The notes below the pieces were generated by a model, which searched no databases, was not told where the DNA came from, and was given only the letters and a program-made list of their open reading frames with translations. Shown here in pieces: positions 35,232-44,154 of a DNA stretch of 49,883 bases. Each line of letters begins with the position of its first letter. Within the stretch, counting starts at the first letter, position 1. The position numbers were made by a program, and so were the translations under genes. Origin of the DNA: Paraburkholderia dinghuensis (GTDB lineage Bacteria > Pseudomonadota > Gammaproteobacteria > Burkholderiales > Burkholderiaceae). The DNA lies in contig NZ_RQIS01000015.1 of assembly GCF_003837865.1 (NCBI RefSeq), forward strand, positions 1 to 49,883, given 5' to 3'.

Positions 35232-35477
35232 ATGCGCACGACCGGGTCTTCTGGAACCATGACCCTGCTCACCGAGCATGACGATGCAAACGGGCGCGAA
35301 GTGCGTTCGCTGCGGCTTGAATCGAGTGCGGACGGCAAGAGCCTGATGCTGATCGAAGTCGACGAGCGCAAGCCGGGCATCCACCGCGAAGTGCGTTATG
35401 AAATCACGCCTGCGGAACTGATCGCGGCTATTCGCGCGCAAGGCGCTGAGCTACCTGGGGAATCGCACAGCCGGTAA
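35232..35477 (+). CDS. conserved-looking small protein of unknown function
   Basis: An 81-residue hydrophilic protein from ATG 35232, with GAGGA about 8 bases before it. MTLLTEHDDANG (residue 10 on) is an alternative start. Alternating strands such as EVRSLRLESSADGKSLMLIEVDERKPG and HREVRYEITPAELIAAIRAQ suggest a small alpha/beta fold. Codon bias fits the genome. No domain recognised; no operon partner. Confidence 0.6.
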   Translation: MRTTGSSGTMTLLTEHDDANGREVRSLRLESSADGKSLMLIEVDERKPGIHREVRYEITPAELIAAIRAQGAELPGESHSR

Positions 35478-36160
35478 CACGCGCGCCGTTTGAGCGCGTC
35501 GTCCATCCCGCGCACGCACTGTCGTCGCGCGGTGTGCTGCCGCGCGGGCGCGGCAGCTTTCCATCCCCTTCGCGTGATCTGTCCCGATCCGCGCTTTCCT
35601 GTTGTCCTCACATGCCCGCGCTGCGTGTCGTGTAATGGCGTGATCGAACGAACGGGTCTCGAACGGGCGCGTCGCACGCCACTTGAACGCGTTCAAAGCG
35701 TATTCGTCTCCAGCCGAACGCTCGATCTATTCGCATCGCGTCGTTCTATTTTTCATCAACCTCACGATCGCCGCGCGTTGCTCGGCAGTATCCGGTTTCC
35801 ATCGGCAAGCATTCTGGATGCGTTCTGTAAGCTAGCCGTGACATGACGCCGTGGGTGCAGCGTGACTCGACGAGAAACGATGGTGATTCGCTGAGTTCGC
35901 ACTCACGAGCAAGGCATAGAGGAGCAGCATGCCTGTACCGGAGACGCATTCATACGTCCGCCCTTAATCGTTTTCCGCCGGACGATGATAAGGAGTATTG
36001 ATAATCGTGCGCCCTGAATCTACGGAATGTCGCCCGTATTCGCCGGGTGGGTCGTTCGATAAGTGCGGCGCGAGCAGCGAGTATCGCCCGGCGATTGACG
36101 ATTAGCGATTGCGTGCAACGGATCCGTCGCACGCATGCGGGTGCGTTGACGGCGTGGCGC
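35478..36160. other. long gene-poor stretch
   Basis: Only short, overlapping Arg-rich frames on both strands. No repeat copy, RNA gene or relic recognised. Confidence 0.5.
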
Positions 36161-36748
36161 TTATGCCCTCAGAAATTGCCAGATCAGAACGAGACCCGGC
36201 ATCGAAAGCGCACCATGCGTAACCAGCGCCAGGTAAACTCGCCGGCGCGGTGCGGCACTGTCACGACGCGAGCGCCAGAGCGCTGAAAGGCTTACGCCGA
36301 CGCAAATCACCGATGCTGTGGCAACAACCGCCAGGGAAATATCCAGGTAACCATCCCCCGCAAAGCGATCGAGGACGCCATTGGCATACACGGTGCCAAC
36401 CGCAGCCACGCATACCTCGAGAAGCGCAACGAGCAAAAGGTCAGTACCAAGTCGTGTGGGCAAAGTGTCAGTGCTCAAGACGGGTCTCGTTTCGTAGTAT
36501 TCCTGTAAGTCATGTAAGAATTGCACAGGCGCTCCGAGCACACTGTCAAATATCGTTAGATATTTGCGTGCGCAACTTTCAAAACTTTCCTTTTCTTGCC
36601 AAAACGCAAATATTGCATGCGCTATCGAACGATAGACGCCGGGCACTCGGCGCTGCGGTATGTGATTTGCATCAACAGTCAGAACCGGAGCCTGAGGGCT
36701 TCGCAAATTGCATTGCGCACCGCGAATTCGGCGCGGAAGTCCGGCCAT
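36161..36748 (-). CDS. unknown membrane protein with three C-terminal helices
   Basis: A frame of up to 195 residues. The N-terminal part (to about 95) is soluble, with HAIFAFWQEKESFESCARKYLTIF. The C-terminal part has hydrophobic helices near 103-123, 136-160 and 176-194 (LLLVALLEVCVAAVGTVYANG, ISLAVVATASVICVGVSLSAL). No ATG lies inside the conserved-looking part, so the true start is unclear: ATG 36748 or a GTG upstream of VYRSIAH. It may be the 3' part of a gene whose 5' part is the overlapping frame 36679-36903. Composition is more AT-rich than the neighbours. Confidence 0.5.
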   Translation of the reverse strand: MAGLPRRIRGAQCNLRSPQAPVLTVDANHIPQRRVPGVYRSIAHAIFAFWQEKESFESCARKYLTIFDSVLGAPVQFLHDLQEYYETRPVLSTDTLPTRLGTDLLLVALLEVCVAAVGTVYANGVLDRFAGDGYLDISLAVVATASVICVGVSLSALWRSRRDSAAPRRRVYLALVTHGALSMPGLVLIWQFLRA

Positions 36749-36903
36749 GTCGACTTACCCGAGCCCTGGTCTCGGACAATCAGAATCGCGCGAGCGTTAT
36801 GCGTGGGCTTCGCCAAAACCTGAAAATTCCAGGCAGCCGACTCAAGCGTGATCACTCGATAATAAACAGGAATACTAAATTTCAATGAAACGACATCGCA
36901 CAC
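36679..36903 (-). CDS. unknown short protein, possibly the 5' part of a split gene
   Basis: A 74-residue frame (VYYRVITLESAAWNFQV, AILIVRDQGSGKS) overlapping the membrane-protein frame by 70 bases in another phase. It is AT-richer and reads like real protein. The GSGKS string lacks the spacing of a Walker A motif. A frameshift joining it to 36161-36748 is possible. No function assigned. Confidence 0.35.
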   Translation of the reverse strand: MCDVVSLKFSIPVYYRVITLESAAWNFQVLAKPTHNARAILIVRDQGSGKSTWPDFRAEFAVRNAICEALRLRF

Positions 36904-37188
36904 CCTTCCCTGCGTTCCCCACTTGCGCCCTTCGTCGACCCGCGAATCCCGGCACAGCCAACTCGTTATGCTTCAAGGCGATGGCTCAGGAAGTCTGCTT
37001 ACATCGTCGGCGGATCGCAGTTGACATAGAAAGGCAATGTCGCTGCACGCGCAGTCGGCGTGAAGGGCGACTGGAACAGGCGCGCGGGAGCAGATTTACG
37101 CCGCCTCACTTGAACGACTTCGAATTGCGTTCATAATCGTTGCGTTACTCTTCCTCCATTCGCTAACCGCGACAACGGAAGTAAGCAG

Positions 37189-38178
37189 ATGCTACACGAT
37201 CTCATCCAGCAGTACGGAGCGGCCATTGTGTTTGCGAACGTGCTCGCTTCGTCGCTAGGCTTACCTGTGCCCGCAATGCCCGCGCTCGTTCTCTTCGGCG
37301 CGATGGCCGCAATGCATCCGGGAACGATCGGTCAGCAAGTCGCGCCAGTGCTCGTGCTCGCCGTCTTCGCCACGCTGATCGGCGACAGCGTCTGGTTCCT
37401 CGCCGGGCGGCTCTATGGCGGCAACACGCTCAAGACTCTCTGCAAGCTCTCGCTTTCGCGCGACACCTGCGTCAAGAAGACCGAACGCTTCTTCGGACGT
37501 TGGGGCGTGCGCGTGCTCGCGGTCGCGAAGTTTATCCCCGGACTGTCGATCGTCTCCGTGCCAATGGCCGGCGCCATGGGCACGCCGTACCGCCAGTTCC
37601 TGAGCTTCGATGGAATCGGAGCGGCGCTGTGGACCGGCACGGGCCTCCTGATCGGCGTAATGTTCGCACCGCAAATCGACATGCTGTTCGCGAGTGCTAG
37701 CCACCTCGGGCGCCTTAGTGCGGTCGTGGTCGCCGCGTTGCTCGTGCTCTACGCGCTCTATCGCTGGCAGCGCCGCCGCCAGCTGATCAAGAAGCTCGCC
37801 CACGCCCGCATCACCGTGGACGACCTGTACCGCGCGATGGGCGGGAAGCCCCCGCCCGTCGTGTTCGATATCCGCTCGCATGAAAAGCGCAAGCTCGATC
37901 CGTACGTTATTCCGGGCGCGCTGTTCGCCGATGAACGGCAACTCGGCGAAATTCTCGCGAAGTATCCGCACGACCAGAAGCTCGTGATTTACTGCTCATG
38001 CCCCAATGAAATTTCCGCGGCCTGGATGGCAAAGCAGCTCGCCGAGGCCGGCTACACCGACGTGCTGCCGCTGCTCGGCGGCCTCGACGCGTGGCGTGAC
38101 TCGGGCCGCACGCTCGAACCGCTGCAGCACGCACCGGCCGACGAGGTCCCGCCTCACATCACGCCGAAAGCCGTCTGA
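37189..38178 (+). CDS. DedA family membrane protein fused to a rhodanese domain
   Basis: A 329-residue protein. Residues 1-195 form a DedA/VTT domain with 4-5 membrane helices (LPVPAMPALVLFGAMAA, FGRWGVRVLAVAKFIPGLSIVSVPMAGAMG, the DedA-type FxPG segment), related to lipid scramblases and flippases. Residues 205-315 form a cytosolic rhodanese domain (PPPVVFDIRSHEK, IPGAL, KLVIYCSCPNEISAAWMA, VLPLLGGLDAW). The rhodanese loop reads C-S-C-P-N-E-I-S, offering a catalytic Cys but without the usual Arg at the loop end. ATG 37189 follows a purine-rich GGAAG. A redox flavoprotein gene lies 167 bases downstream on the same strand. Confidence 0.9.
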   Translation: MLHDLIQQYGAAIVFANVLASSLGLPVPAMPALVLFGAMAAMHPGTIGQQVAPVLVLAVFATLIGDSVWFLAGRLYGGNTLKTLCKLSLSRDTCVKKTERFFGRWGVRVLAVAKFIPGLSIVSVPMAGAMGTPYRQFLSFDGIGAALWTGTGLLIGVMFAPQIDMLFASASHLGRLSAVVVAALLVLYALYRWQRRRQLIKKLAHARITVDDLYRAMGGKPPPVVFDIRSHEKRKLDPYVIPGALFADERQLGEILAKYPHDQKLVIYCSCPNEISAAWMAKQLAEAGYTDVLPLLGGLDAWRDSGRTLEPLQHAPADEVPPHITPKAV

Positions 38179-38345
38179 TTCCTGCACCACGTGCGATCGG
38201 TCCGACCGGCCCGCGGCGACGCGCGGTCGATCGGCCCCGGGACCGGTTCCGGTCGCGCCGTCACGCCAGTCCCGCGTCGCCTGCAGAATATCCGCATCCG
38301 TCGGCCCGGCCGCTACCGGGCACACTGCACGAGGAGATCAGCCAG

Positions 38346-40058
38346 ATGAGCACCATCACCGAAGCCGAAGCTCGACACGCCGACACGCAACCGCAGCCGG
38401 CCGACGCACCGTTTTCGACGCTCGCCACACGGCACCACCAGATGTTTCCCGTGCTCACCGACGACGAAATCGATCGGCTGCGGCGCTTCGGCGTCGTGCG
38501 TAGCTGGGCTCCGGGCGAGTTGCTGTTCCGCACGGGCGAGACCGGCCCTGGCATGTTCGTGATGCTGTCTGGCGCCGTGAAGGTGCGCCAGCGCGACGGG
38601 CTCGGACAGGAGAAAGTGATCAACGAACATCATCGGGGCTCGTTCCTCGCCGAAGTCGGCCAGCTCTCGGGCGGTCCGGCGCTTGTCGACGGCGTCGCAC
38701 TCGAACCCGTGGAGGCATTGCTGATCCCGCCAGAGCATCTGCGCGCGGCCATCGTCGCCGAAGCCGAACTCGGAGAGCGCATCGTGCGCGCACTGATATT
38801 GCGCCGCGTCGCGCTCATCGAAAAGGGCGCGGGCGGCCCGATCCTCGTCGGCAAGCACGACGACCCGGCCCTGCTCGCGCTCCAGGGCTTCCTTTCGCGC
38901 AACGCGCATCCGTACAAGGTGCTCGACGAACGTGACGGGAACATGCTCTGCGTCGTCGAGCGCTACGCGGCGTCCAGCGAAGATCTGCCGCTCGTGATCT
39001 GCCCCGATGGCTCAGTGCTGCGCCATCCCAGCCCTCCCGAGCTTGCGACATGCCTCGGCCTGTTGCCCGAACTCGACGACAACCGCGTGTATGACGTGGC
39101 CGTCGTCGGCGCGGGTCCCGCCGGGCTCGCGACGGCGGTCTATGCGGCATCCGAAGGGCTCTCCGTGATCGTGCTCGACGCGCGTGCGCCAGGCGGCCAG
39201 GCCGGTGCAAGTTCCCGCATCGAAAACTATCTCGGCTTTCCCACCGGTATCTCGGGCCAGGCGCTCGCGGGCCGTGCTTTCGTGCAGGCGCAGAAGTTCG
39301 GCGCGCACATCGCGATTCCCGTGAAGGTCAAGTCGCTGCGCTGCGACGAGCAGCCGAGGCGGCTCGAAACATGCAGCGGCGACGTGCGCGCGCATGCCGT
39401 GGTGATCGCCAGTGGCGCGGTGTACCGGCGTCCGCACATCGAGGGACTCGACCGCTTCGAAGGGCACGGCGTCTATTACTGGGCGTCCCCGGTCGAGGCA
39501 AAGCTCTGCAAGCACGAGAACGTCGTGCTCGTGGGCGGCGGCAATTCTGCGGGGCAGGCGATCGTCTACCTCTCCACACACGTGCGCCATATCGACGTGC
39601 TGATCCGCAAGACGGGGTTCGAATCGACGATGTCGCGCTACCTGATTGACCGCATTTCATCGCTGTCGAACGTGGACGTGCATCCGGCGAGCGAGATCGG
39701 TACACTCGGCGAAGACGACAGCGGGCTCGCGTCGATCCGCCTGAAAACGCCGTGCGCGGACGGCATCGATCATTTCGACGCGCGCCATCTGTTCCTGTTC
39801 ACTGGCGCGAACCCGAACACCGAATGGCTGCGCACGTGTGGCGTGACGCTTGACCCGCATGGCTTCGTCGTTACCGGGGACAGCGACGCGTCGTGCAGTC
39901 TGGCGACTTCCGTTGAAGGCGTGTACGCGATTGGCGACGCGCGCGCGGGATCGACCAAGCGTGTTGCGGCGGCGGTGGGTGAAGGCGCCGCTGTCGTTGC
40001 GCAGATCCATCAGTTGCTTGCTGCCATGCCAGCGCAAGTGGCCGCTGCTCATGCGTGA
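38346..40058 (+). CDS. cNMP-binding domain/thioredoxin-reductase-like flavoprotein without CxxC
   Basis: A 570-residue protein. Residues 32-155 form a cyclic-nucleotide-binding-like domain (WAPGELLFRTGETGPGMFVMLSGAVKV, FLAEVGQLSGG). A linker of about 90 residues (165-240) follows. Residues 248-560 form a class II pyridine nucleotide-disulfide oxidoreductase: FAD motif G255-AGPAG260, APGGQAGASSRIENY, NADPH motif GGGNSAG (397-403), and the closing GDARAGSTKRVAAAVGEG. At the place of the CAxCDG redox pair the sequence reads YYWASPVEAKLC (377-388), so the disulfide is absent and this is not a true thioredoxin reductase. It may use NADPH to reduce another acceptor under cNMP control; this is inference. 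Confidence 0.9.
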   Translation: MSTITEAEARHADTQPQPADAPFSTLATRHHQMFPVLTDDEIDRLRRFGVVRSWAPGELLFRTGETGPGMFVMLSGAVKVRQRDGLGQEKVINEHHRGSFLAEVGQLSGGPALVDGVALEPVEALLIPPEHLRAAIVAEAELGERIVRALILRRVALIEKGAGGPILVGKHDDPALLALQGFLSRNAHPYKVLDERDGNMLCVVERYAASSEDLPLVICPDGSVLRHPSPPELATCLGLLPELDDNRVYDVAVVGAGPAGLATAVYAASEGLSVIVLDARAPGGQAGASSRIENYLGFPTGISGQALAGRAFVQAQKFGAHIAIPVKVKSLRCDEQPRRLETCSGDVRAHAVVIASGAVYRRPHIEGLDRFEGHGVYYWASPVEAKLCKHENVVLVGGGNSAGQAIVYLSTHVRHIDVLIRKTGFESTMSRYLIDRISSLSNVDVHPASEIGTLGEDDSGLASIRLKTPCADGIDHFDARHLFLFTGANPNTEWLRTCGVTLDPHGFVVTGDSDASCSLATSVEGVYAIGDARAGSTKRVAAAVGEGAAVVAQIHQLLAAMPAQVAAAHA

Positions 40059-40111
40059 TGAAATGGCGTCGAGGTTTTTTCGTTAGGAGAACAATCCAGG
40101 TCGTGTTCACA

Positions 40112-40300
40112 CTATCTACGCCCATAGACAATGAGCGCGAAATTGATGAAAGCGAGGAAGATCACGTCCAGTTTTTAGAACCGGGAAAAATGCGGCGGAG
40201 GTCTTTGAGGCGGCGAAACAGGCGTTCAACATCGTTTTGGCGCTTGTACATTTGCCGATCATATTCCCATGGTTCAAGAATTTCCGTCACCGAAGAATAC
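40112..40300 (-). pseudogene. C-terminal remnant of another IS5-type transposase, frameshifted
   Basis: Reading leftward, one frame gives EILEPWEYDRQMYKRQNDVE followed by RLFRRLKDLRRIFPGS, the Y-x2-R-x3-E-x6-K region of IS5-type DDE transposases; the Arg is Gln here. After a frame change near 40175 another frame continues LDVIFLAFINFALIVYGRR and stops at 40112-40114, the usual C-terminal helix. The rest of the element is missing. It differs from the 14120 remnant, so two separate elements decayed in this window. Confidence 0.7.
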
Positions 40301-40414
40301 GATCAAACAAAAAATTATGTGAACACGCCCCGGCCAATGCGCAACTGTCCACATAAGCAATAAGGACGCGCAATGCAAGCGGCTCGCGAATACCGCGCGC
40401 CGCCCACGATTCGT

Positions 40415-40690
40415 TTAGCGCTCCAGCTTCGCGCGCAGTTCTCGCGCCGCTTCCAGCAACCCCTGGTAGCCCGAGCGAGCGTGCTCCGGCAGATCAGGAT
40501 CGCCCACCAGCGCGCCGAGCGTTTCAACCAGGCTGTACACGAGGCCTTTCGCAGCACCTGCCGCAATCCTGCCGGACTTCACGCCCTCGTCGACGTGGGC
40601 AAGCGCTGCGTTCAGATGTTCCAGATCGGGTTGCGCCTGCTCGCCACCTGGCGTTTGCGCGTCCCGTTTGTGCATATCGTCACTCGTCAT
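40415..40690 (-). CDS. small helical protein of unknown function
   Basis: A 91-residue protein (MTSDDMHKRDAQT...) with an AGGAGAG SD upstream of ATG 40690. After a hydrophilic 20-residue lead it is mostly helical (LEHLNAALAHVDEGVKSGRI, GLVYSLVETLGALVGDPDLP, LLEAARELRAKLER). Codon use fits the genome. No signal peptide or membrane segment. No domain recognised. Confidence 0.6.
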   Translation of the reverse strand: MTSDDMHKRDAQTPGGEQAQPDLEHLNAALAHVDEGVKSGRIAAGAAKGLVYSLVETLGALVGDPDLPEHARSGYQGLLEAARELRAKLER

Positions 40691-41265
40691 GATGATGGGT
40701 CTCTCCTGGATATCAAGGAATCGAGAAAACTCGTGATTCTGTTATATACCGATCCCATGCGGCCGTCCATGGGCCCGGCACGCGACTCCCGAATCCTCTC
40801 ACCTTTGCAAATTCCGCTTGACCAAACAATGCGCAGCCGCTCGCCACGCAATCGATTGCGTGGCACAAAACGCCTTGAAAACAAGGCCAAAATTCGATTT
40901 CTGAGGTCCGGCATGCTATGCCGCGAGCCGATTCGTGTACGTCGTTCGGGTACCTGTCTTCAGGTCCCGCAAAGTCTCACCTTTTGCTGCGCGCTACCGT
41001 GTTAACCGGCGCGCCGACGCCGCGGCACGCGTCGCCGAAATCTGCGTTCACTCACTTTACCCCTTGTTTTAAGGCACTTCCTCGCCGATCGCCCAAACGC
41101 TCACTCTCCCACCGCGCCCGCGACGGTGCGACTTCAGACCGCGCCCCGCTCACTCCCGAAAAAGCTCACCCATCGCGGCGCACGGCACCTTGACGCAACC
41201 GCGCAGCGTCTCCAGACTGTCGAAGCCCCACTCCTTTGCTGACCCACGCGCACGTCCGAGACGCC
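40691..41265. other. intergenic stretch before the methyltransferase gene
   Basis: No gene recognised among short frames on both strands; no terminator or repeat copy identified. Confidence 0.5.
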
Positions 41266-42066
41266 ATGAGTTCGATCACGCCTTTTATCCCCGACCGTTT
41301 TCGCAACGCCGCCCAGCACTATCTGACCGGCCGTCCCGCCTACTCGCCCGCCCTGATCCGCCGCGTCGCGCAACTGACCGGGCTCGACGGCACGCAGCGC
41401 CTGCTCGACCTCGGCTGCGGCCCTGGCCAGATCTCGCTCGCGTTCGCGAGCTGGGTCGCGATGGCCGTCGCGATCGATCCCGAGCCCGCGATGCTCGAAG
41501 TCGCGTCGCAACTCGGCGCGGGCATCGCGCCGAATGTCGAATACCGGCAAGGCAGTTCTTACGACCTCGACGCGAGTCTCGGCCCCATTCATCTCGCCGT
41601 GATCGGTCGTGCATTTCACTGGATGGATCGCGCCGATACGCTCGCCCGCCTCGACACACTCATCGCGGAACGCGGCGCTGTCGCGCTTTTTAACACCGCC
41701 CATCTCGACGACCCGCTGCGCCCGTGGGCCGCGCAATATCGCACGCTGCTCGACCAATACGCGAATCTCGATCCCGCGCGCAAGCAGCGCCAGTCGGCCG
41801 ACTGGGAAAGCCACGCCGACGTGCTGGCGCGCTCCGCGTTTTCAGCGCTCGAACGTATCTCGGTGATCGAATACCGTCGTGTGAGTGCGGAGCAGTTGAA
41901 GGCACGGCCGCTTTCGATGTCGAGCCTCTCACGCGAGCGCCTCGGCGATCAGCTCGACACGCTGCTCGAACGCATTGACGCCCTTATCGCCGAGCACGCC
42001 ACAGACGGCTGGCTGATCGAGCGCATCGAGTCGTCTGCAACCATCGCCACGCGAGCACGCGCCTGA
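41266..42066 (+). CDS. class I SAM-dependent methyltransferase
   Basis: A 266-residue methyltransferase. Motif I is LLDLGCGPGQISLAFA (about residues 47-62), followed by the acidic AIDPEPAMLEVA. HLAVIGRAFHWMDRADTLARL corresponds to the post-I to motif IV region typical of the UbiE/Methyltransf_11 group, with the AFHWM string common in small-molecule methyltransferases. ATG 41266 (MSSITPFIPDRF) begins the conserved part; the frame opens 30 bases earlier. Substrate unknown. The thioredoxin gene follows after 52 bases. Confidence 0.88.
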   Translation: MSSITPFIPDRFRNAAQHYLTGRPAYSPALIRRVAQLTGLDGTQRLLDLGCGPGQISLAFASWVAMAVAIDPEPAMLEVASQLGAGIAPNVEYRQGSSYDLDASLGPIHLAVIGRAFHWMDRADTLARLDTLIAERGAVALFNTAHLDDPLRPWAAQYRTLLDQYANLDPARKQRQSADWESHADVLARSAFSALERISVIEYRRVSAEQLKARPLSMSSLSRERLGDQLDTLLERIDALIAEHATDGWLIERIESSATIATRARA

Positions 42067-42118
42067 ACGCTTCGGTACGTTGGGGTATCGTGTGAACGTC
42101 TCGTCAACGGAAAACATC

Positions 42119-42430
42119 ATGAGCTATGCCACGAATGCGCCCGCGCGCAAGGATATCGACGCGTTGACCGGCTCCGCCGTACTGGAATTCGGCACCAACT
42201 GGTGCAGCTATTGCCAGGGCGCGCAGCCGCTGATCGGGGCTGCATTTGCGCAGCACGGCGACGTACGGCATCTAAAAGTGGAAGACGGTCCCGGCCGCGC
42301 GCTCGGCCGCTCGTTTCGCGTGAAGTTGTGGCCCACGCTGATCTTTCTGCGTAACGGTGTGGAAGTCGCGCGCGTGGTGCGCCCGACAAACGCGCACGAA
42401 CTCGACGAAGCCTTCGGCGTGCTCCGCTGA
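42119..42430 (+). CDS. thioredoxin family protein
   Basis: A 103-residue single-domain thioredoxin with active site W28-C29-S-Y-C32. The SYC pair differs from the classical WCGPC, which should alter redox potential. The cis-Pro loop is present (LWPTLIFLRNG), followed by VARVVRPTNAHELDEAF. There is no signal peptide, so it acts in the cytosol. ATG 42119 is the first Met of the domain (MSYATNAPARKDI). It could be a monocistronic gene or follow the methyltransferase gene. Confidence 0.88.
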   Translation: MSYATNAPARKDIDALTGSAVLEFGTNWCSYCQGAQPLIGAAFAQHGDVRHLKVEDGPGRALGRSFRVKLWPTLIFLRNGVEVARVVRPTNAHELDEAFGVLR

Positions 42431-42599
42431 CACGCGCTGCTGCCACGTGCAGTGGCCTGGGGCTGCACAATTCTCCCGTAAATCCTCACCGTCTCGCGCC
42501 GCTGTGCGGCGCGCATCACGCGCACTTCGCTCCAGTTCTCGCCCGGGCACGACGTTAGCGAGAATGTACTCGCGGCGTTGATACGGCGCGCCGAGCGCC

Positions 42600-42870
42600 T
42601 CGATGCCTCGTATGTCGGGGGCGCTGCCACCCGCGCAGACGTCCGGTTGTGTCATGCATTTATCGTCGACGATCGCGGCGCCCGGCGTGATCCGCAAAGG
42701 CAGCAGCAATCTGCTGATCGTCGGGGCTTCGGCGCCGCAGTTGGACGAACGCGCCGAAGAACCGCGTGCGCTGCTCGGCGCGCCTTCCGAACTTGCACAG
42801 CGCACTGGCGTGGCTGCGCCGACACTCGGCATGCTCTACGGTAAAACGCGTCAGCGCGACGCGCCGTTAG
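42600..42870 (+). pseudogene. decayed C-terminal part of a 2-dehydropantoate 2-reductase-like gene
   Basis: The frame from about 42655 gives LSSTIAAPGVIRKGSSNLLIVGA and later GAPSELAQRTGVAAPTLGMLYGKTRQR, which match the order of the C-terminal domain of ketopantoate reductases (APGVI-region, then ELA-x-R-TGV-xTPTLDxLY). The segment before it (LDASYVGGAA) continues in another frame, and the N-terminal NADPH-binding domain and end are absent. It is a relic, not an intact panE. Confidence 0.5.
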
Positions 42871-42927
42871 CGGCTAGATCGCGGTCATTCTCCGCTTTCA
42901 TTCGCGATTCGCGACACCTTTCGACAA

Positions 42928-43134
42928 TCAGTCTGGACCATACATTACGCCACGCACCATATAAACGCCGCATACGACGCACTGGAAGTGCTGCTCGCCG
43001 TCAGGCCCTCGCCCGTAGCATTTGAATCGACAGACGTGATTCCCGCCCTTCACTTCCGCTTTACGTAAATCGACGGCTCGCGTTTTGCCAACGCATATAT
43101 GTGCGTGCAGTTGCGGATCCAGTGCATGCGTCAT
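42928..43134 (-). CDS. small Cys-rich protein of unknown function
   Basis: A 68-residue product if started at ATG 43134, which has GAGGG about 9 bases upstream; the frame opens at 43197. It contains five cysteines: one in HAHICVGK, then C-x3-C (HVCRFKCYG) and C-x2-C (FQCVVCG). The C-x3-C and C-x2-C pairs could form a zinc site. Located among relics; expression uncertain. Confidence 0.35.
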   Translation of the reverse strand: MTHALDPQLHAHICVGKTRAVDLRKAEVKGGNHVCRFKCYGRGPDGEQHFQCVVCGVYMVRGVMYGPD

Positions 43135-43540
43135 TTCATCGTCCCTCGCAATCATTGCCCGCAACGGAATCAACCCGACGAGTCCGCGATAGGTCAACTG
43201 ATGATTAATGCTAGGGAAAAATTCTTATGGTTTCCTTATCCAGGCGTTACGCAAAGCTTGATACCTCGTCGCCAGGATCTCGCCCTCGTGACAAAGCCGT
43301 CGCGCTTGAGCCGCAGCGTGGTGTCGAATAGCGTGAATGTGACTTTGAGGCGTAGCGCAGCGCAGTTGAGGCCGCCTTTGCCGGCTCGCGCGCGACTACT
43401 GGACGTGTCCGCGCGGGTTCCGCGCTGAGCTTCTAATTTCGTAATTTTCGCGGTTTCGATGCGCGAGCACTTCGTAAGCCAGACGAAATGTTCATAACAC
43501 TTGAGCGTGTCGGCTAACACGCCGCAAGGATTGGCGCGCG
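43135..43540. other. intergenic stretch
   Basis: A minus-strand 94-codon frame (43236-43520) and overlapping plus-strand frames are open here, but none has a recognisable domain or convincing start. I see no element of note. Confidence 0.4.
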
Positions 43541-43798
43541 TCAGGCTGCCTCACGCCGCGCATTGCTCGCGGCGCGAATCCAGCCGGACACGGCGGCAAT
43601 CAGCGCACCCGGCCCGACGGTGAGCAACGCCATCGAAGGTGTTGTGATCATGCTGCAGGTGCTGCCGGACGTGGTGCACAGGTGATACATCGCGCACATG
43701 AGGCCGGTAAATGTGAACGCCGCAGCAGCAGAAGCAGCTGCCACGCACTGAAACAGGCGGGCGTTTATTTCGCTTACCTGATGAGTTCTGCGCCGCAT
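43541..43798 (-). CDS. small membrane protein of unknown function
   Basis: An 85-residue protein with two hydrophobic helices (about 17-40 and 54-72) and a basic C-terminus (RAASNARREAA). ATG 43798 has AGGA 6-7 bases upstream. It has several Cys in and after the first helix (LMCAMYHLCTTSGSTC). No family recognised. Confidence 0.5.
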   Translation of the reverse strand: MRRRTHQVSEINARLFQCVAAASAAAAFTFTGLMCAMYHLCTTSGSTCSMITTPSMALLTVGPGALIAAVSGWIRAASNARREAA

Positions 43799-44154
43799 GA
43801 TCGATCCTGTTCCCGTGATAGCCCGATGGGCGCAACATGGTACAGACCAGTTACATACGGCTATCGCAATAAACTCCCCTTACGTCTTTTATTTGGCCTG
43901 CAATCCGTTTTAACTTGCGCGTCAAGCCGCGGCAAAGGCGGTATGAAACACGGCGGCACGACGCAGGCCGTCGCCAGGCGGTGCATACTGGCCGTTCACC
44001 GTCGCCGCCCGGGTGCCTTTCGCCTGGCGCTCACCAGTCCGCGCGATAGAGGGCACGAATTTTGCGGCGACGTGTCGAATGTCCGTCCGGATCACGCGGC
44101 GTCCCTACCGCCCGTCCCGCCACCATCGAAGCCATCGACATCCGACCCGTTCCC
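43799..44154. other. intergenic stretch before the mechanosensitive channel gene
   Basis: Divergent promoter region between the small membrane-protein gene and the channel gene. No convincing promoter boxes, RNA gene or repeat recognised. Confidence 0.45.

Noticed and set aside
36740..36760. GSGKS string as a Walker A ATP-binding motif
   Set aside because: The Gly spacing of GxxxxGK[ST] is not met and no Walker B follows.
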